Origin: Flavobacterium pallidum
GTDB lineage: Bacteria; Bacteroidota; Bacteroidia; Flavobacteriales; Flavobacteriaceae
Reading direction: 5' to 3'
DNA length: 64,000 nucleotides
Assembly (NCBI RefSeq): GCF_003097535.1
Contig: NZ_CP029187.1
Span: forward strand, 3,348,001 to 3,412,000
Shown here: piece by piece, positions 19,241-28,107 of the stretch
Layout of the letters: each line of letters starts with the position of its first letter
Numbering within the stretch: the first letter of the stretch is position 1
Position numbers and translations under genes: made by a program
Notes under the pieces: model-generated
Seen by the model: the letters and a program-made list of their open reading frames with translations, nothing else
Told to the model about the DNA's origin: nothing
The model's database searches: none

Positions 19241-20239
19241 ATGAAGAAAGAAGACATTAAGGGCATTCAGCTGTTGCTCTCCACCCCAAAAAGGATTGCA
19301 ATCATTCCGCACAGAAGCCCCGATGGAGATGCCATGGGATCAACCCTTGGCCTGTATCATTTTTTACTCAAACTCGGACACCAGCCTTTCGTCATCGCGC
19401 CTAATGAATTCCCGGATTTCCTCGCCTGGCTCCCTTCTTCGGAAAAAGTCATTATTTTTGAGAAAGACAAGGATGCTGGGATAAAAATACTGAAGGATGC
19501 GGAAGTCGTTTTTACGCTCGATTTCAATGCATTGCATCGTACCGGCGAAATGGAACATACATTGGCTACTTTGAAAGCCCCTTTCATCATGATCGATCAC
19601 CACCAGAAACCTGATGGCTATGCAAAATATATGTATTCCGATACCGCTTTCGGGTCGACCTGCGAGATGCTGTACAATTTTGTCCTGCAGATGGGGGAAG
19701 AAAAACTGATCGACAGGACCATCGCAACCTGCATTTATACAGGCATTGTCACAGATTCCGGTTCGTTCCGATATCCTTCAACCACCAGCGCCACGCACCG
19801 CATCGTTGCAAACCTGATCGAAATCGGGATTGACAACAGCGAAGTGCATACGCTCCTGTTTGACAACAATTCCTATGATCGCCTGCAACTCATGGGACAG
19901 GCGTTGCAAAACATGAGGGTATTTCCGGAATATAAGACGGCGTATATTACGCTTTCGCAAAAGGAACTCGACCAGCATCACTATGTAAAAGGCGATACTG
20001 AAGGCATCGTGAATTACGGATTGTCAATAAAAGGCATTATTTTTGCAGCTATTTTTATCGAACATAGAGAGGAAAATATCATCAAGATTTCATTCCGTTC
20101 TCAAGGGGATTTTGACGTAAACCAGTTTGCCCGGGAACACTTCAACGGTGGCGGGCACATCAATGCTGCAGGTGGGAAATCTTACCTGACGATGCGTGAA
20201 ACCATCAAAAAATTCGAAAATATTATCAAAGGCCTGTAA
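19241..20239 (+). CDS. DHH/DHHA1 family phosphoesterase (NrnA-like)
   Basis: A 332-residue enzyme of the oligoribonuclease / 3'-phosphoadenosine-5'-phosphate phosphatase type. Manganese-binding motifs are in family order: HRSPDGDAMGS (about 25-35), FTLDFNALHRTGEM, IDHHQKPDGYA and GIVTDSGSFRY. The C-terminal DHHA1 domain ends in FNGGGHINAAGG. It would recycle very short RNAs or pAp in the cytosol. ATG at 19241 is chosen over the in-frame TTG two codons earlier. A near-consensus -7 box TAAATTCG lies at 19181. It starts the operon that continues with gldI one base after its stop. Confidence 0.95.
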   Translation: MKKEDIKGIQLLLSTPKRIAIIPHRSPDGDAMGSTLGLYHFLLKLGHQPFVIAPNEFPDFLAWLPSSEKVIIFEKDKDAGIKILKDAEVVFTLDFNALHRTGEMEHTLATLKAPFIMIDHHQKPDGYAKYMYSDTAFGSTCEMLYNFVLQMGEEKLIDRTIATCIYTGIVTDSGSFRYPSTTSATHRIVANLIEIGIDNSEVHTLLFDNNSYDRLQLMGQALQNMRVFPEYKTAYITLSQKELDQHHYVKGDTEGIVNYGLSIKGIIFAAIFIEHREENIIKISFRSQGDFDVNQFAREHFNGGGHINAAGGKSYLTMRETIKKFENIIKGL

Positions 20240-20240
20240 T

Positions 20241-20843
20241 ATGAATTGGAGACAAATAATGACAGTAGCAATCGGGATCCTCGCCACAGGATGTTCCCAA
20301 CAGCAGGCGCGCAAACCGATAACGCATACCGGCGGTAGTTTCATGAAAGAGTCCGTGATGCGCAACAAGAAGCTCATTGCCGGCGAAGAGGCGGTGATTG
20401 ATTCGATCATCAAAAGCGATACCATCAATAAATATACTGCCTCAAAAAAAGGCTATTGGTATTATTATGTCACGCAAAATACGAAAGACACGCTGCATCC
20501 GAAAAAAGGCGACATCGCTTATTTCGATTATGAAGTAAATGACCTGAAAGGAAATGTGATTTACTCTGATGTCGAACTCCGTCCGCAAGTGTACCGTGTC
20601 GACAAACAGAACATCATGATGGGCATGCGTGACGCCATTAAACTGATGAAAAAAAATGAGAAGGTAACGTTCCTTTTTCCATCGCATATGGGTTACGGTT
20701 ACCATGGTGACAACAAACGTATCGGGCCCAACACGCCTTTAATCTGCACTATCACGCTAAACGACTTTAAACCGGACACTGAAAAGGCTGCAGCCAAACC
20801 CGGAACACAAACACAAGTAAAACCAGTATTAGATAAACAATGA
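20241..20843 (+). CDS. gldI: Gliding motility-associated peptidyl-prolyl isomerase lipoprotein GldI
   Basis: A 200-residue lipoprotein (signal peptide with AIGILATGC lipobox) carrying an FKBP-type prolyl isomerase domain at about residues 85-185. Segments such as [34 protein letters not shown] and [16 protein letters not shown] match my memory of Flavobacterium GldI, which is needed for gliding and is thought to fold periplasmic or outer membrane motility proteins. A longer frame starts 45 bp upstream inside the DHH gene and is rejected, because the ATG at 20241 gives the lipoprotein signal. The gene overlaps the next isomerase gene by 4 nt. Confidence 0.92.
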   Translation: MNWRQIMTVAIGILATGCSQQQARKPITHTGGSFMKESVMRNKKLIAGEEAVIDSIIKSDTINKYTASKKGYWYYYVTQNTKDTLHPKKGDIAYFDYEVNDLKGNVIYSDVELRPQVYRVDKQNIMMGMRDAIKLMKKNEKVTFLFPSHMGYGYHGDNKRIGPNTPLICTITLNDFKPDTEKAAAKPGTQTQVKPVLDKQ

Positions 20844-21961
20844 GGAAACTGATCTTATTATTAGCCTGCATGGGCTTATTGTCATGCCAGGACGAGCACA
20901 GTAAATTACAGGATGGCCTTTACGCCGACATCGAAACCGTCAAAGGGCACATTATTGTCGATCTTGACTTTGTAAGGACTCCGGTTACCGTAGCTAATTT
21001 CGTTAGCCTTGCAGAAGGTAAAAACCCTTACGTTAAAGCGGAACTGAAAGGAAAGATGTTTTATGACGGCCTGAAGTTTCACCGTGTGGAACCTAATTTC
21101 GTGATCCAGGGCGGTGATCCGGATGGCAACGGTTCAGGTGGGCCCGGATACCAGTTTAAGGATGAAATTACAGATTTGAAACACGATCGCGCAGGGACCC
21201 TTTCTATGGCCAATTCCGGCCCTGGGACCAATGGGAGCCAGTTTTTCATCACGCACCAGCCGACACCACACCTTGACGGCAGGCATACCGTATTCGGGTA
21301 TGTTGTAGAAAACGGTATGGAAACCGTCAATAAAATAGTAAAGGATGACGGAATCATTTCTGTAAAAATCATCAGGAAAGGTGCTGCAGCGAAGAAGTTT
21401 GATGCCGTAAAAGTATTCACAGACTATTTTGTAAAAGAAACCGAAAATAAGAAAAAAGAAGCCGAAATCAACGCTCAAAAACAACGTGAGTACGAAAAAG
21501 AATATGGTGCCGTAATCGCTAAGAAGAAAGTTTATTTCGACGGTCTTAAAGAAGTTGCCAAAATAACGGCTTCTGGATTGCAATATAAAATCATTTCAGC
21601 GGGCAGCGGTAAAAAACCGGATCCGGGGTCGACGGTTTACATCAACTACGCAGGGTACTTTGCCAATGCGATTGTCCTCGACACCAATGTTGAAACTACT
21701 GCCAGTGCATTCGGGAAATATGATGAAGTGCGTAAAGTAAAAGGCGGATACAGACCAATGCCGTTCCAATATGGGACCAAAACAGGACTTATGCCGGGAT
21801 TTATTGAAGGCATTGAACTGATGTCAATCGGTGACAAAGCCGTATTTTTCATCCCTGCAGCATTAGGATATGGAGAGGCGGGATCACAGGATGGGTTTAT
21901 CCCACCCAATTCAGATTTGATTTTTGAATTGGAACTTCTTGCAAATCCAAATAAAAAGTAA
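20840..21961 (+). CDS. Periplasmic cyclophilin-FKBP fusion lipoprotein (first paralogue)
   Basis: A 373-residue lipoprotein ([10 protein letters not shown] lipobox) with two different prolyl isomerase domains. Residues about 30-180 are a cyclophilin: [19 protein letters not shown] with the catalytic arginine, [16 protein letters not shown] and HTVFGYV. Residues about 195-235 are a charged helical linker. Residues about 245-370 are an [51 protein letters not shown]. The tryptophan common in cyclophilins before the last active-site histidine is replaced by histidine (PHLDGRH). It is translated with gldI through a 4-nt overlap and followed by a paralogue. Confidence 0.93.
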   Translation: MRKLILLLACMGLLSCQDEHSKLQDGLYADIETVKGHIIVDLDFVRTPVTVANFVSLAEGKNPYVKAELKGKMFYDGLKFHRVEPNFVIQGGDPDGNGSGGPGYQFKDEITDLKHDRAGTLSMANSGPGTNGSQFFITHQPTPHLDGRHTVFGYVVENGMETVNKIVKDDGIISVKIIRKGAAAKKFDAVKVFTDYFVKETENKKKEAEINAQKQREYEKEYGAVIAKKKVYFDGLKEVAKITASGLQYKIISAGSGKKPDPGSTVYINYAGYFANAIVLDTNVETTASAFGKYDEVRKVKGGYRPMPFQYGTKTGLMPGFIEGIELMSIGDKAVFFIPAALGYGEAGSQDGFIPPNSDLIFELELLANPNKK

Positions 21962-22031
21962 AAATATAAAAGGGACAACTCCTGAAAATCCCGCATAGTG
22001 CAAACAGAGTAGGGACACTAAAAATTCAAAA

Positions 22032-23270
22032 ATGAAAATCAGACTGATTGCATTGTTGTTTTTAGCGATGTCGGGCAGCATATATGCCCAGGCTAAAAAG
22101 CCGGTTGCTAAAACAATCACTTCAAAGACAACAACTACTACCAAAAAAACGATTGCTCCTGTAAAGAAAACCATGCCTGTAAAAGCCACAGCAGCAGCTG
22201 CAGGTGACGGTATCTTTGCCGAAATCGAAACCTCGAAAGGTAAAATCCTATTAAGCCTCGAATACCAAAAAGTTCCGATCACGGTGGCAAACTTCATTTC
22301 GCTTGCTGAAGGCACGAACGCTTTCGTAACCACACCTGACCGTAAAGGAATTCCGTTCTTCAACGGTTTGAAATTCCATCGTGTTATAGCAGATTTTATG
22401 ATTCAGGGTGGAGATCCAAACGGTAACGGTTCAGGCAGCCCGGGTTATAAGTTTAAGGACGAGGAAACTACCGATGTTTTCGACAAGCCAGGTGTTTTGG
22501 CCATGGCCAACTCAGGACCGGCTACTAATGGAAGCCAGTTTTTCATCACTCATAAGGATACGCCATGGTTAAACCACAAGCATACGATTTTCGGCCATGT
22601 GGTTACCGGGCAGGATGTTGTAAATGCCATTAAACAGGACGACCTGATCAAAACCGTCACGATTACGAGAAAAGGTGCTGCTGCAAAAGCTTTTAATGCG
22701 CCTAAAGTATTTGCCGATTATTATGGAAATCAGGCCGAAGAAGATAAAAAGCAGGCAGCCATCGCAGCAGAAGCAAAAAAGAAAAAAGAGGAAGAGGCAG
22801 CTGCAGCAAAAAAAGCGTACATGGCCCAATATGGTCCTGCAATCAGCGCCAAGCTTGCAGAATTTGCAAAACTCAGGGCTACAGCAACCAAAACCGACAG
22901 TGGCCTGCAATATGTGCTTGTAAAAGGAAACGGTGTAAAACCGGCAGAAGGAACCAACGTATTTGTACATTATTCCGGATTCTTTGAAGACGGGACATTA
23001 TTCCAGAGCAGCCATGCTGACGTAAGCAAAACTTTCGGTACTTATGAGGAATCGCAAGCTGCAAACTACATGCCGTTTCCCTTCTCATATGGTGCAAAGC
23101 AAGGATTGATTCCAGGTTTTATTGAGATATTGAACCTGATGTCCATCGGAGATAAAGTAACGGTTTTCATTCCTTCAAACCTGGGCTATGGGGCACGTGG
23201 CTACGGAGGTGCGATTCCGCCAAACGCAAACCTGATATTCGAAATCGAATTATTGGATAAAGAACAATAA
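22032..23270 (+). CDS. Periplasmic cyclophilin-FKBP fusion protein (second paralogue)
   Basis: A 412-residue protein with the same domain order as the preceding gene but a cleavable signal peptide (ALLFLAMSGSIYAQA) instead of a lipobox. After it comes a low-complexity Lys/Thr/Ala/Pro tail, then cyclophilin ([48 protein letters not shown], tryptophan present), a charged Ala/Lys/Glu coiled linker (about 235-275), and FKBP (GLQYVLVKGNGVKPAEGTN; LIPGFIEILNLMSIGD; GYGARGYGGAIPPNA). It probably acts as a soluble periplasmic foldase alongside GldI. It ends the operon; a bidirectional terminator follows. Confidence 0.94.
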   Translation: MKIRLIALLFLAMSGSIYAQAKKPVAKTITSKTTTTTKKTIAPVKKTMPVKATAAAAGDGIFAEIETSKGKILLSLEYQKVPITVANFISLAEGTNAFVTTPDRKGIPFFNGLKFHRVIADFMIQGGDPNGNGSGSPGYKFKDEETTDVFDKPGVLAMANSGPATNGSQFFITHKDTPWLNHKHTIFGHVVTGQDVVNAIKQDDLIKTVTITRKGAAAKAFNAPKVFADYYGNQAEEDKKQAAIAAEAKKKKEEEAAAAKKAYMAQYGPAISAKLAEFAKLRATATKTDSGLQYVLVKGNGVKPAEGTNVFVHYSGFFEDGTLFQSSHADVSKTFGTYEESQAANYMPFPFSYGAKQGLIPGFIEILNLMSIGDKVTVFIPSNLGYGARGYGGAIPPNANLIFEIELLDKEQ

Positions 23271-23276
23271 AAAGAA

Positions 23277-23308
23277 AAAGGCTTACGATTTGTAAGCCTT
23301 TCTTTTTT
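23277..23308. terminator. Bidirectional Rho-independent terminator
   Basis: AAGGCTTAC and GTAAGCCTT form a 9-bp stem with a 5-nt loop, flanked by an A-rich tract on one side and TTCTTTTTT on the other. It sits between convergent genes and can serve both the gldI operon and the minus-strand gene. Confidence 0.9.
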
Positions 23309-23332
23309 CCGCCGACCGTTACTGTTGACTGC

Positions 23333-23779
23333 CTACTTTTTTCCCGCCGGAAACTTCCAGTCAAATTCATCCTTATCGTTGATGATGGCACCGATCTCCA
23401 CCTTGGTTACCTCCCCGAATTCTGCCTGCAGGATCAGCCAATTGGTTTCATCAAAATGATTTTCGGCCAAATCAAAATCCTCCTGTTCCCATTTGGTCAG
23501 CCCGTGCGAAGCTAACGCCTGTTTTACCTGATCAATAGTCCTGCCAATGATGTTCTCCCCGAAAAGATCAAGATCGGGATTTGTACTTATGATATAACCC
23601 AGCCTGAAATCCTCATCCTCATAAAAAGTCAGGCGGCATTTTTTATTGTTATAAACATAAATGATGTTTTTATCATCATCCCGGAATTCTTTGTCCGGTT
23701 TGCCGTAAATAGCAATGACATCGGCCTCTTTCATCCCGAACAGTAACGAACCAATGCCGTGTTTAGGCTTTATTTCCAT
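23333..23779 (-). CDS. Hypothetical protein, 148 residues
   Basis: I do not recognise a named family. The protein is acidic and soluble with no signal peptide. The start region GIGSLLFGMKEADVIAIYGKP has the shape 'G-f-G-M-t-x-x-e-v-x-x-i-l-G-x-P' seen in many small proteins that track a conserved helix. Further on are NIIGRTIDQVKQALASHG and EFGEVTKVEIGAI. The frame is open to 23932, but a -7 promoter box at 23795 lies inside that extension and the ATG at 23779 gives a normal short leader, so I use 23779. Its stop is the TAG of AAGTAGGCAGT, as in the DUF2147 gene. Confidence 0.75.
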   Translation of the reverse strand: MEIKPKHGIGSLLFGMKEADVIAIYGKPDKEFRDDDKNIIYVYNNKKCRLTFYEDEDFRLGYIISTNPDLDLFGENIIGRTIDQVKQALASHGLTKWEQEDFDLAENHFDETNWLILQAEFGEVTKVEIGAIINDKDEFDWKFPAGKK

Positions 23780-23794
23780 AATTTTTATTTTTTG

Positions 23795-23802
23795 CAAAGG
23801 TA
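23795..23802 (-). promoter_or_regulatory. Candidate -7 box upstream of the 148-residue gene
   Basis: On the minus strand TACCTTTG matches TAnnTTTG exactly and is followed by GC, as in many flavobacterial promoters. No TTG is seen at the -33 distance. Its place, about 15 bp before the ATG at 23779, decides in favour of the short start. Confidence 0.45.
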
Positions 23803-23923
23803 AAACTTGGTTTGTAAAATTACCGCGACTTTTTACAGGATTTCCATATTTGGAAACCAAGTCCGCATTTACATCGTAGCTTAAAGTAACATAATCACTA
23901 TTAACCTTATAAATCAGAAAATT

Positions 23924-26900
23924 ATGCAACAAAATTTCTCTTACAGAAAATTATGGCTGACGACAATGTTCTTAATGGGCACTGTCATTACAAATGCACA
24001 GGTTGTCACCAGTTCCGCGGACGACGGTTCAGATGGGACACTCCGTTCAGAAATCGCAGATACACCACCTGGTGGCATCATCACCTTCCTTGTCACTGTC
24101 ACAAACGTAACTTTAAATTCACCGATTGCCATTGACAAATCGCTCACCATTACCGGGAACGGAATTTCAAATACCATCATTGACGGTGGTGGGAATGGCC
24201 GCATTTTCGAAATCACATCGGGTACGGTAATTATCAATGATCTGATTCTCACGAATGGTATTGCCGAAAATGGCGGTGCAATTAATGTTTCCAATGCAGC
24301 ATTGACCGTAAATAATGCGAGGCTGTTGGCAAATGCCGCAAACGGTCCCAGCGGGAGCGGTGGCGCTATATATGCAGGTACCGGAAGCACTTTAAATGTT
24401 TCTAACAGTACCATCTCCGGAAACCGCGCCAACCGCGCCGGCGGCGGTATCGAAGCCGTCGCAGGAACAGTACTTACATTGATAAATGTCAGCCTGAACG
24501 CTAACAATGCAGGAGTAGCGCCCGCTACTGCAGCGCCCGGAAATGGCGGCGGACTGCACGTCACTGGAAACGGCACTGTAATGATTACAGGCGGAACCGT
24601 AAATAATAATACCGCTGCTGCAGAAGGTGGCGGATTATGGAATGGTTCCGGAACTATGAACATCGACGGAACTGCCATTATCGGCAACACTGCGTCCGGG
24701 AATGCCTCTGATAATGGCGGCGGCGGAATATACAACCTCAATGGCGGGACCCTTGAAATCGACAATGCCAATATTGCTGACAATGATGCCGATGGAACGG
24801 CAGGCAGTGGCGGCGGAATCTTAAATGATGTTGGCGCTACATTGACAATTTCCAACTCATCTATCACCGGCAATACCTCAAACCGCGCCGGAGGAGGAAT
24901 CGAAAACAATGTTGGTACGGTTACCCTTACGAATGTAAACCTAAACGGCAATACGACAAATATGTCTCCCGGAAATGGTGGAGGCTTACATGTTACGGGT
25001 GCCGGAACTGTGGAAATTAACGGCGGAACCGTAAATACAAATACGGCAGGTGCTGAAGGGGGCGGGCTTTGGAATGGCACCGGAACCATGACCATTCTTG
25101 GCACTACCATTTCCGGGAATACCGCAAGTGGTGACGCGGCAGACCAGGGTGGCGGCGGAATTTACAACCTGAATGGAGGCACACTCGAGATCGAGGGCGC
25201 GTCCATCAGCAACAATACCGCAAACGGCACTTTGGGCAGCGGCGGCGGAATCCTGAACGATGTCGGCTCACAGCTTTCTGTAACAGATACTTCAATAACC
25301 GGGAATACGGCCGTACGGGCTGGCGGCGGTATTGAAGACAATTCCGGAAGCAGCACCATTACACTTGACAATGTCAACCTTAACGGCAATAGCGTATCAG
25401 GCCCTCCCGGCAATGGCGGCGGTCTGCATATTACCGGCGGTGGAAACGCCATGATTACCGGCGGGACTGTAAATAATAACAATGCTGCCGCAGAAGGGGG
25501 CGGACTGTGGAATGGTACCGGCACAATGACAATCGATGGGACTGTCATCGGAGGAAATACGGCAAGCGGCGCAGCGGCCGACCAGGGCGGTGGCGGAATA
25601 TACAATCTGAATGCAGGCGTACTGATTATAACGAACGCTACCATAAGTGGCAATACTGCCAATGGAAGTTTGGGAAGCGGTGGCGGAATTTTAAACGATG
25701 CCGGCGCGCAATTGACCATTAGCAATTCTGATATAAGCGGAAATACGGCAGTTCGCGCAGGCGGAGGAATTGAGGACAATTCCGGTACGAGCACCATCAT
25801 CCTGACCGATGTGAGCCTGAATGGCAATACCGTAACAGGCCCTCCCGGAAATGGCGGCGGCTTGCACATTACCGGAGGAGGAAGCGCCATGATTACCGGA
25901 GGGACCGTAAACGGAAATTCGGCGGCACTCGAAGGTGGCGGCTTGTGGAATGGTACGGGGACCCTTACCGTTTCAGGCACTGAGATCAATGGCAATACAG
26001 CCTCGGGCGCTGCCGCAGATGATGGAGGTGGCGCCATATTCAACACTGCGGGCACGCTGACGATCATCGGTGCAACATTGTCCGGAAATAAAGCTACAGG
26101 TATAAGTGGCAGCGGTGGTGCTGTTTTCAGCATGGCGGGAACGGTCAGCATTGATGACACCACTTTTGATACGAATGCTGCGAACCGTGCCGGTGGCGCA
26201 ATTGAAATCGTAAACGGGACGCTTGATATTGAAAATTCGGATATGATCAATAACGATGTCGATGGTACTGCCGGCACGCCAAATCCCGGAAACGGAGGTG
26301 CATTGCACATTTCAGGTGCTGTCACTGCTACAATCAGCGGAGGGACCGTAAACGGTAATGATGCCCGTCGCGAAGGCGGAGGATTATGGAACCAAACTGC
26401 AAGCACAATGACTGTGAACAACGTTACAATTGATTCCAATACAGCAAGCGGTCCGGATGCAATGCATGGCGGTGGTGGTATTTTCAATAATGGTGGGGAT
26501 TTATTCGTAAATAACTCCACCTTATCAAATAATCTTGCTGATGGTGCGCTTGGAAACGGCGGTGGATTGCATATAAAATCAGGAACTGCAACGGTATTTC
26601 TGAGTACCGTCTCGGGAAATTCATCGTTGAATAATGGCGGAGGCTTATACAATAACGCCACATTATCCATAAATGCCTCTACAATAGCAGATAATGATGC
26701 TGCCATGAACGGCGGAGGAATTGCAAATAACAGCAGCTTGTCGGTAACACTGAAAAACACTTTAGTCGCCACCAATTCAGCCGCGACAGGTTTTGACATA
26801 TCCAATGCAACCGGAACCTACAATTCGAACGGTTACAACCTGATCGGACAGGATGACAACAATGTTTTCCCAAATCAATCGACAGACATTGAGGGAACAG

Positions 26901-27361
26901 ACAGCAATATCATCGATCCATTAATCGGAATGCTCGAAGATAACGGTGGAGATACTTTCACCCATGCATTATTGGAGAACAGCCCGGCATACAATATGGG
27001 CGACCCTAACGACATGTTCAACGACCAGGCCGGCAACAGCGTATTTGCTGGCAGACGGGATATCGGTGCTTCTGAAGCGCAGGCGATCCTGGGAATTGAG
27101 GACATCACTTTCAGCAATTCAAAAAAGAGCATCATTTACCCAAATCCGTCAAACCAAGGTTTTATAAATATTGCTTTGGCAACAGATATCGAGGTTAATG
27201 CCTCCATTATCGAAGTGGGTTCAGGAAAAATGGTTAGACAAATGCAATTGAAAAACCTGTTAAACCAGGTAAGCCTGAGTGACTTTGCGAGCGGGGTATA
27301 CATCGTTCAACTCGTATCCAACGATTTCACAGAAACCCATAGGCTGATTATCGCAAAATAA
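23924..27361 (+). CDS. Large secreted beta-helix protein with type IX secretion (type A) sorting domain
   Basis: An 1145-residue protein with signal peptide (LTTMFLMGTVITNAQ) and no predicted enzyme active site that I can see. From about residue 60 to 1000 it is built from short Gly/Asn/Thr-rich turns (GNTAxxxGGGI, GGGLWNGTGT, GGGLHITG) typical of a right-handed parallel beta-helix, as in adhesins and polysaccharide-binding proteins. Five long tandem units of about 144-150 residues lie at residues 144-876. The last 80 residues (YPNPSNQGFINIALATDIE, then FASGVYIVQLVSND, ending RLIIAK) are a T9SS type A sorting domain, so it is delivered to or through the outer membrane. A terminator follows. 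Confidence 0.93.
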   Translation: MQQNFSYRKLWLTTMFLMGTVITNAQVVTSSADDGSDGTLRSEIADTPPGGIITFLVTVTNVTLNSPIAIDKSLTITGNGISNTIIDGGGNGRIFEITSGTVIINDLILTNGIAENGGAINVSNAALTVNNARLLANAANGPSGSGGAIYAGTGSTLNVSNSTISGNRANRAGGGIEAVAGTVLTLINVSLNANNAGVAPATAAPGNGGGLHVTGNGTVMITGGTVNNNTAAAEGGGLWNGSGTMNIDGTAIIGNTASGNASDNGGGGIYNLNGGTLEIDNANIADNDADGTAGSGGGILNDVGATLTISNSSITGNTSNRAGGGIENNVGTVTLTNVNLNGNTTNMSPGNGGGLHVTGAGTVEINGGTVNTNTAGAEGGGLWNGTGTMTILGTTISGNTASGDAADQGGGGIYNLNGGTLEIEGASISNNTANGTLGSGGGILNDVGSQLSVTDTSITGNTAVRAGGGIEDNSGSSTITLDNVNLNGNSVSGPPGNGGGLHITGGGNAMITGGTVNNNNAAAEGGGLWNGTGTMTIDGTVIGGNTASGAAADQGGGGIYNLNAGVLIITNATISGNTANGSLGSGGGILNDAGAQLTISNSDISGNTAVRAGGGIEDNSGTSTIILTDVSLNGNTVTGPPGNGGGLHITGGGSAMITGGTVNGNSAALEGGGLWNGTGTLTVSGTEINGNTASGAAADDGGGAIFNTAGTLTIIGATLSGNKATGISGSGGAVFSMAGTVSIDDTTFDTNAANRAGGAIEIVNGTLDIENSDMINNDVDGTAGTPNPGNGGALHISGAVTATISGGTVNGNDARREGGGLWNQTASTMTVNNVTIDSNTASGPDAMHGGGGIFNNGGDLFVNNSTLSNNLADGALGNGGGLHIKSGTATVFLSTVSGNSSLNNGGGLYNNATLSINASTIADNDAAMNGGGIANNSSLSVTLKNTLVATNSAATGFDISNATGTYNSNGYNLIGQDDNNVFPNQSTDIEGTDSNIIDPLIGMLEDNGGDTFTHALLENSPAYNMGDPNDMFNDQAGNSVFAGRRDIGASEAQAILGIEDITFSNSKKSIIYPNPSNQGFINIALATDIEVNASIIEVGSGKMVRQMQLKNLLNQVSLSDFASGVYIVQLVSNDFTETHRLIIAK
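24353..26551 (+). repeat. Five tandem units of about 432-450 bp inside the beta-helix gene
   Basis: Units start at 24353, 24803, 25235, 25673 and 26108 and encode 150, 144, 146, 145 and 148 residues. Each begins with GSGG(G/A) and contains, in order, NRAGGGIE or VRAGGGIE, PGNGGGLH, EGGGLWN and GGGIYN or GGAIFN. Units 3 and 4 are the most alike (RAGGGIEDNSG and GPPGNGGGLHITGGG in both). This indicates recent duplication of a multi-coil block. Confidence 0.92.
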
Positions 27362-27381
27362 AAATGGTTTAGGTTAGTTTG

Positions 27382-27418
27382 AAAGCCCTTGTTATAAAAG
27401 TAACAGGGGCTTTTTTTA
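27382..27418 (+). terminator. Rho-independent terminator after the beta-helix gene
   Basis: AAAGCCCTTGTTA pairs with TAACAGGGGCTTT (one G-T pair), followed by a T run. It overlaps the last 3 bases of the convergent acetyltransferase gene. Confidence 0.85.
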
Positions 27419-28015
27419 TAGTGAATTGTAAATTTTCTGCTTTACCCCCTCATGCCATTCCCGTTTCAGGATGCTCAGCAAGATGCTGTCACGCCGCCCA
27501 CCTTCCGCTGTTGGCATGTTTGAACGCAGGATGCCATCGACTTTGCAGCCAATACTTTTCATGGCTGCGATGCTTCGGGCATTGTTGTTATCGGCCCGGA
27601 ATTCTACACGCTCCATACCCAAGGTTTCGAATGCATACCGCAGCAAAAGGTATTTACAGTGTTTGTTGAGTCCGGTGCCCTGGAATTCCTTTCCGTACCA
27701 GGTATAACCGAGCTGTAATGTTGCCAATGGAAACTGTATGTCATAAAAACGCGTGCTGCCTGCATACTTTCCAGTCTTCTTATCAAATACGATAAAAGGA
27801 AATTCCGACTTATTGCCCCGTGCGTTCAAAGCGATGTTGATGTAATGCTCAAGATTAATCCTGCCATTGGCGCGAATGAGTGAAAAATGCCAGATGTCGG
27901 GTTCATTTTCCGAAAAATACAGCAGGTTCCCGACATCGCTGAATTGCAGGGGACGCAACATCACGCGTTCATCCTCAAGGACCAGTTCCTGATTGAAATC
28001 GAAATCGTCATTCAT
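27416..28015 (-). CDS. GNAT family N-acetyltransferase (RimJ/RimL type)
   Basis: A 199-residue acetyltransferase. The RimL-like opening is ERVMLRPLQFSDVGNLLYF. The core has KYAGSTRFYDIQFPLATLQL and LGYTWYGKEFQGTGLNKHCK (the Q-G-T-G acetyl-CoA loop near residue 113), then YAFETLGMERVEFRADNNN, ARSIAAMKSIG and VDGILR. These are typical of RimJ/RimL enzymes that modify the N-termini of ribosomal proteins or small amines; the substrate cannot be assigned. It is flanked by a terminator on its 3' side and the palindromic repeat copy 4 upstream. Confidence 0.93.
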   Translation of the reverse strand: MNDDFDFNQELVLEDERVMLRPLQFSDVGNLLYFSENEPDIWHFSLIRANGRINLEHYINIALNARGNKSEFPFIVFDKKTGKYAGSTRFYDIQFPLATLQLGYTWYGKEFQGTGLNKHCKYLLLRYAFETLGMERVEFRADNNNARSIAAMKSIGCKVDGILRSNMPTAEGGRRDSILLSILKREWHEGVKQKIYNSL

Positions 28016-28028
28016 GGTGATGTATTTT

Positions 28029-28107
28029 TAGCCCGGATGGAAGCGTCATCCTTTTTATTTTTCCTTTAAAAATAAAAAGATAGAGCGTACAGCCGGATCA
28101 GCTCCTA
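28029..28107 (+). repeat. Palindromic intergenic repeat, copy 4
   Basis: Left arm TAGCCCGGATGGAAGCG then TCATCC; right arm GATAGAGCGTACAGC then CCGG and CAGCTCCTA. Outer stem CCGG with CCGG; inner stem CTTTTTATTTTT with AAAAATAAAAAG. The final CTA is the TAG stop codon of purM on the minus strand, so the element reaches into the coding sequence end. Confidence 0.85.

Noticed and set aside
23780..23932. N-terminal extension of the 148-residue gene up to 23932
   Set aside because: A promoter -7 box lies inside it, and the extension overlaps the start of the divergent beta-helix gene.
23941..26805. Two long antisense open frames (389 and 547 codons) opposite the beta-helix gene
   Set aside because: They are proline-rich mirror images of the Gly/Asn repeat codons on the plus strand, with no start context, signal or known domain.
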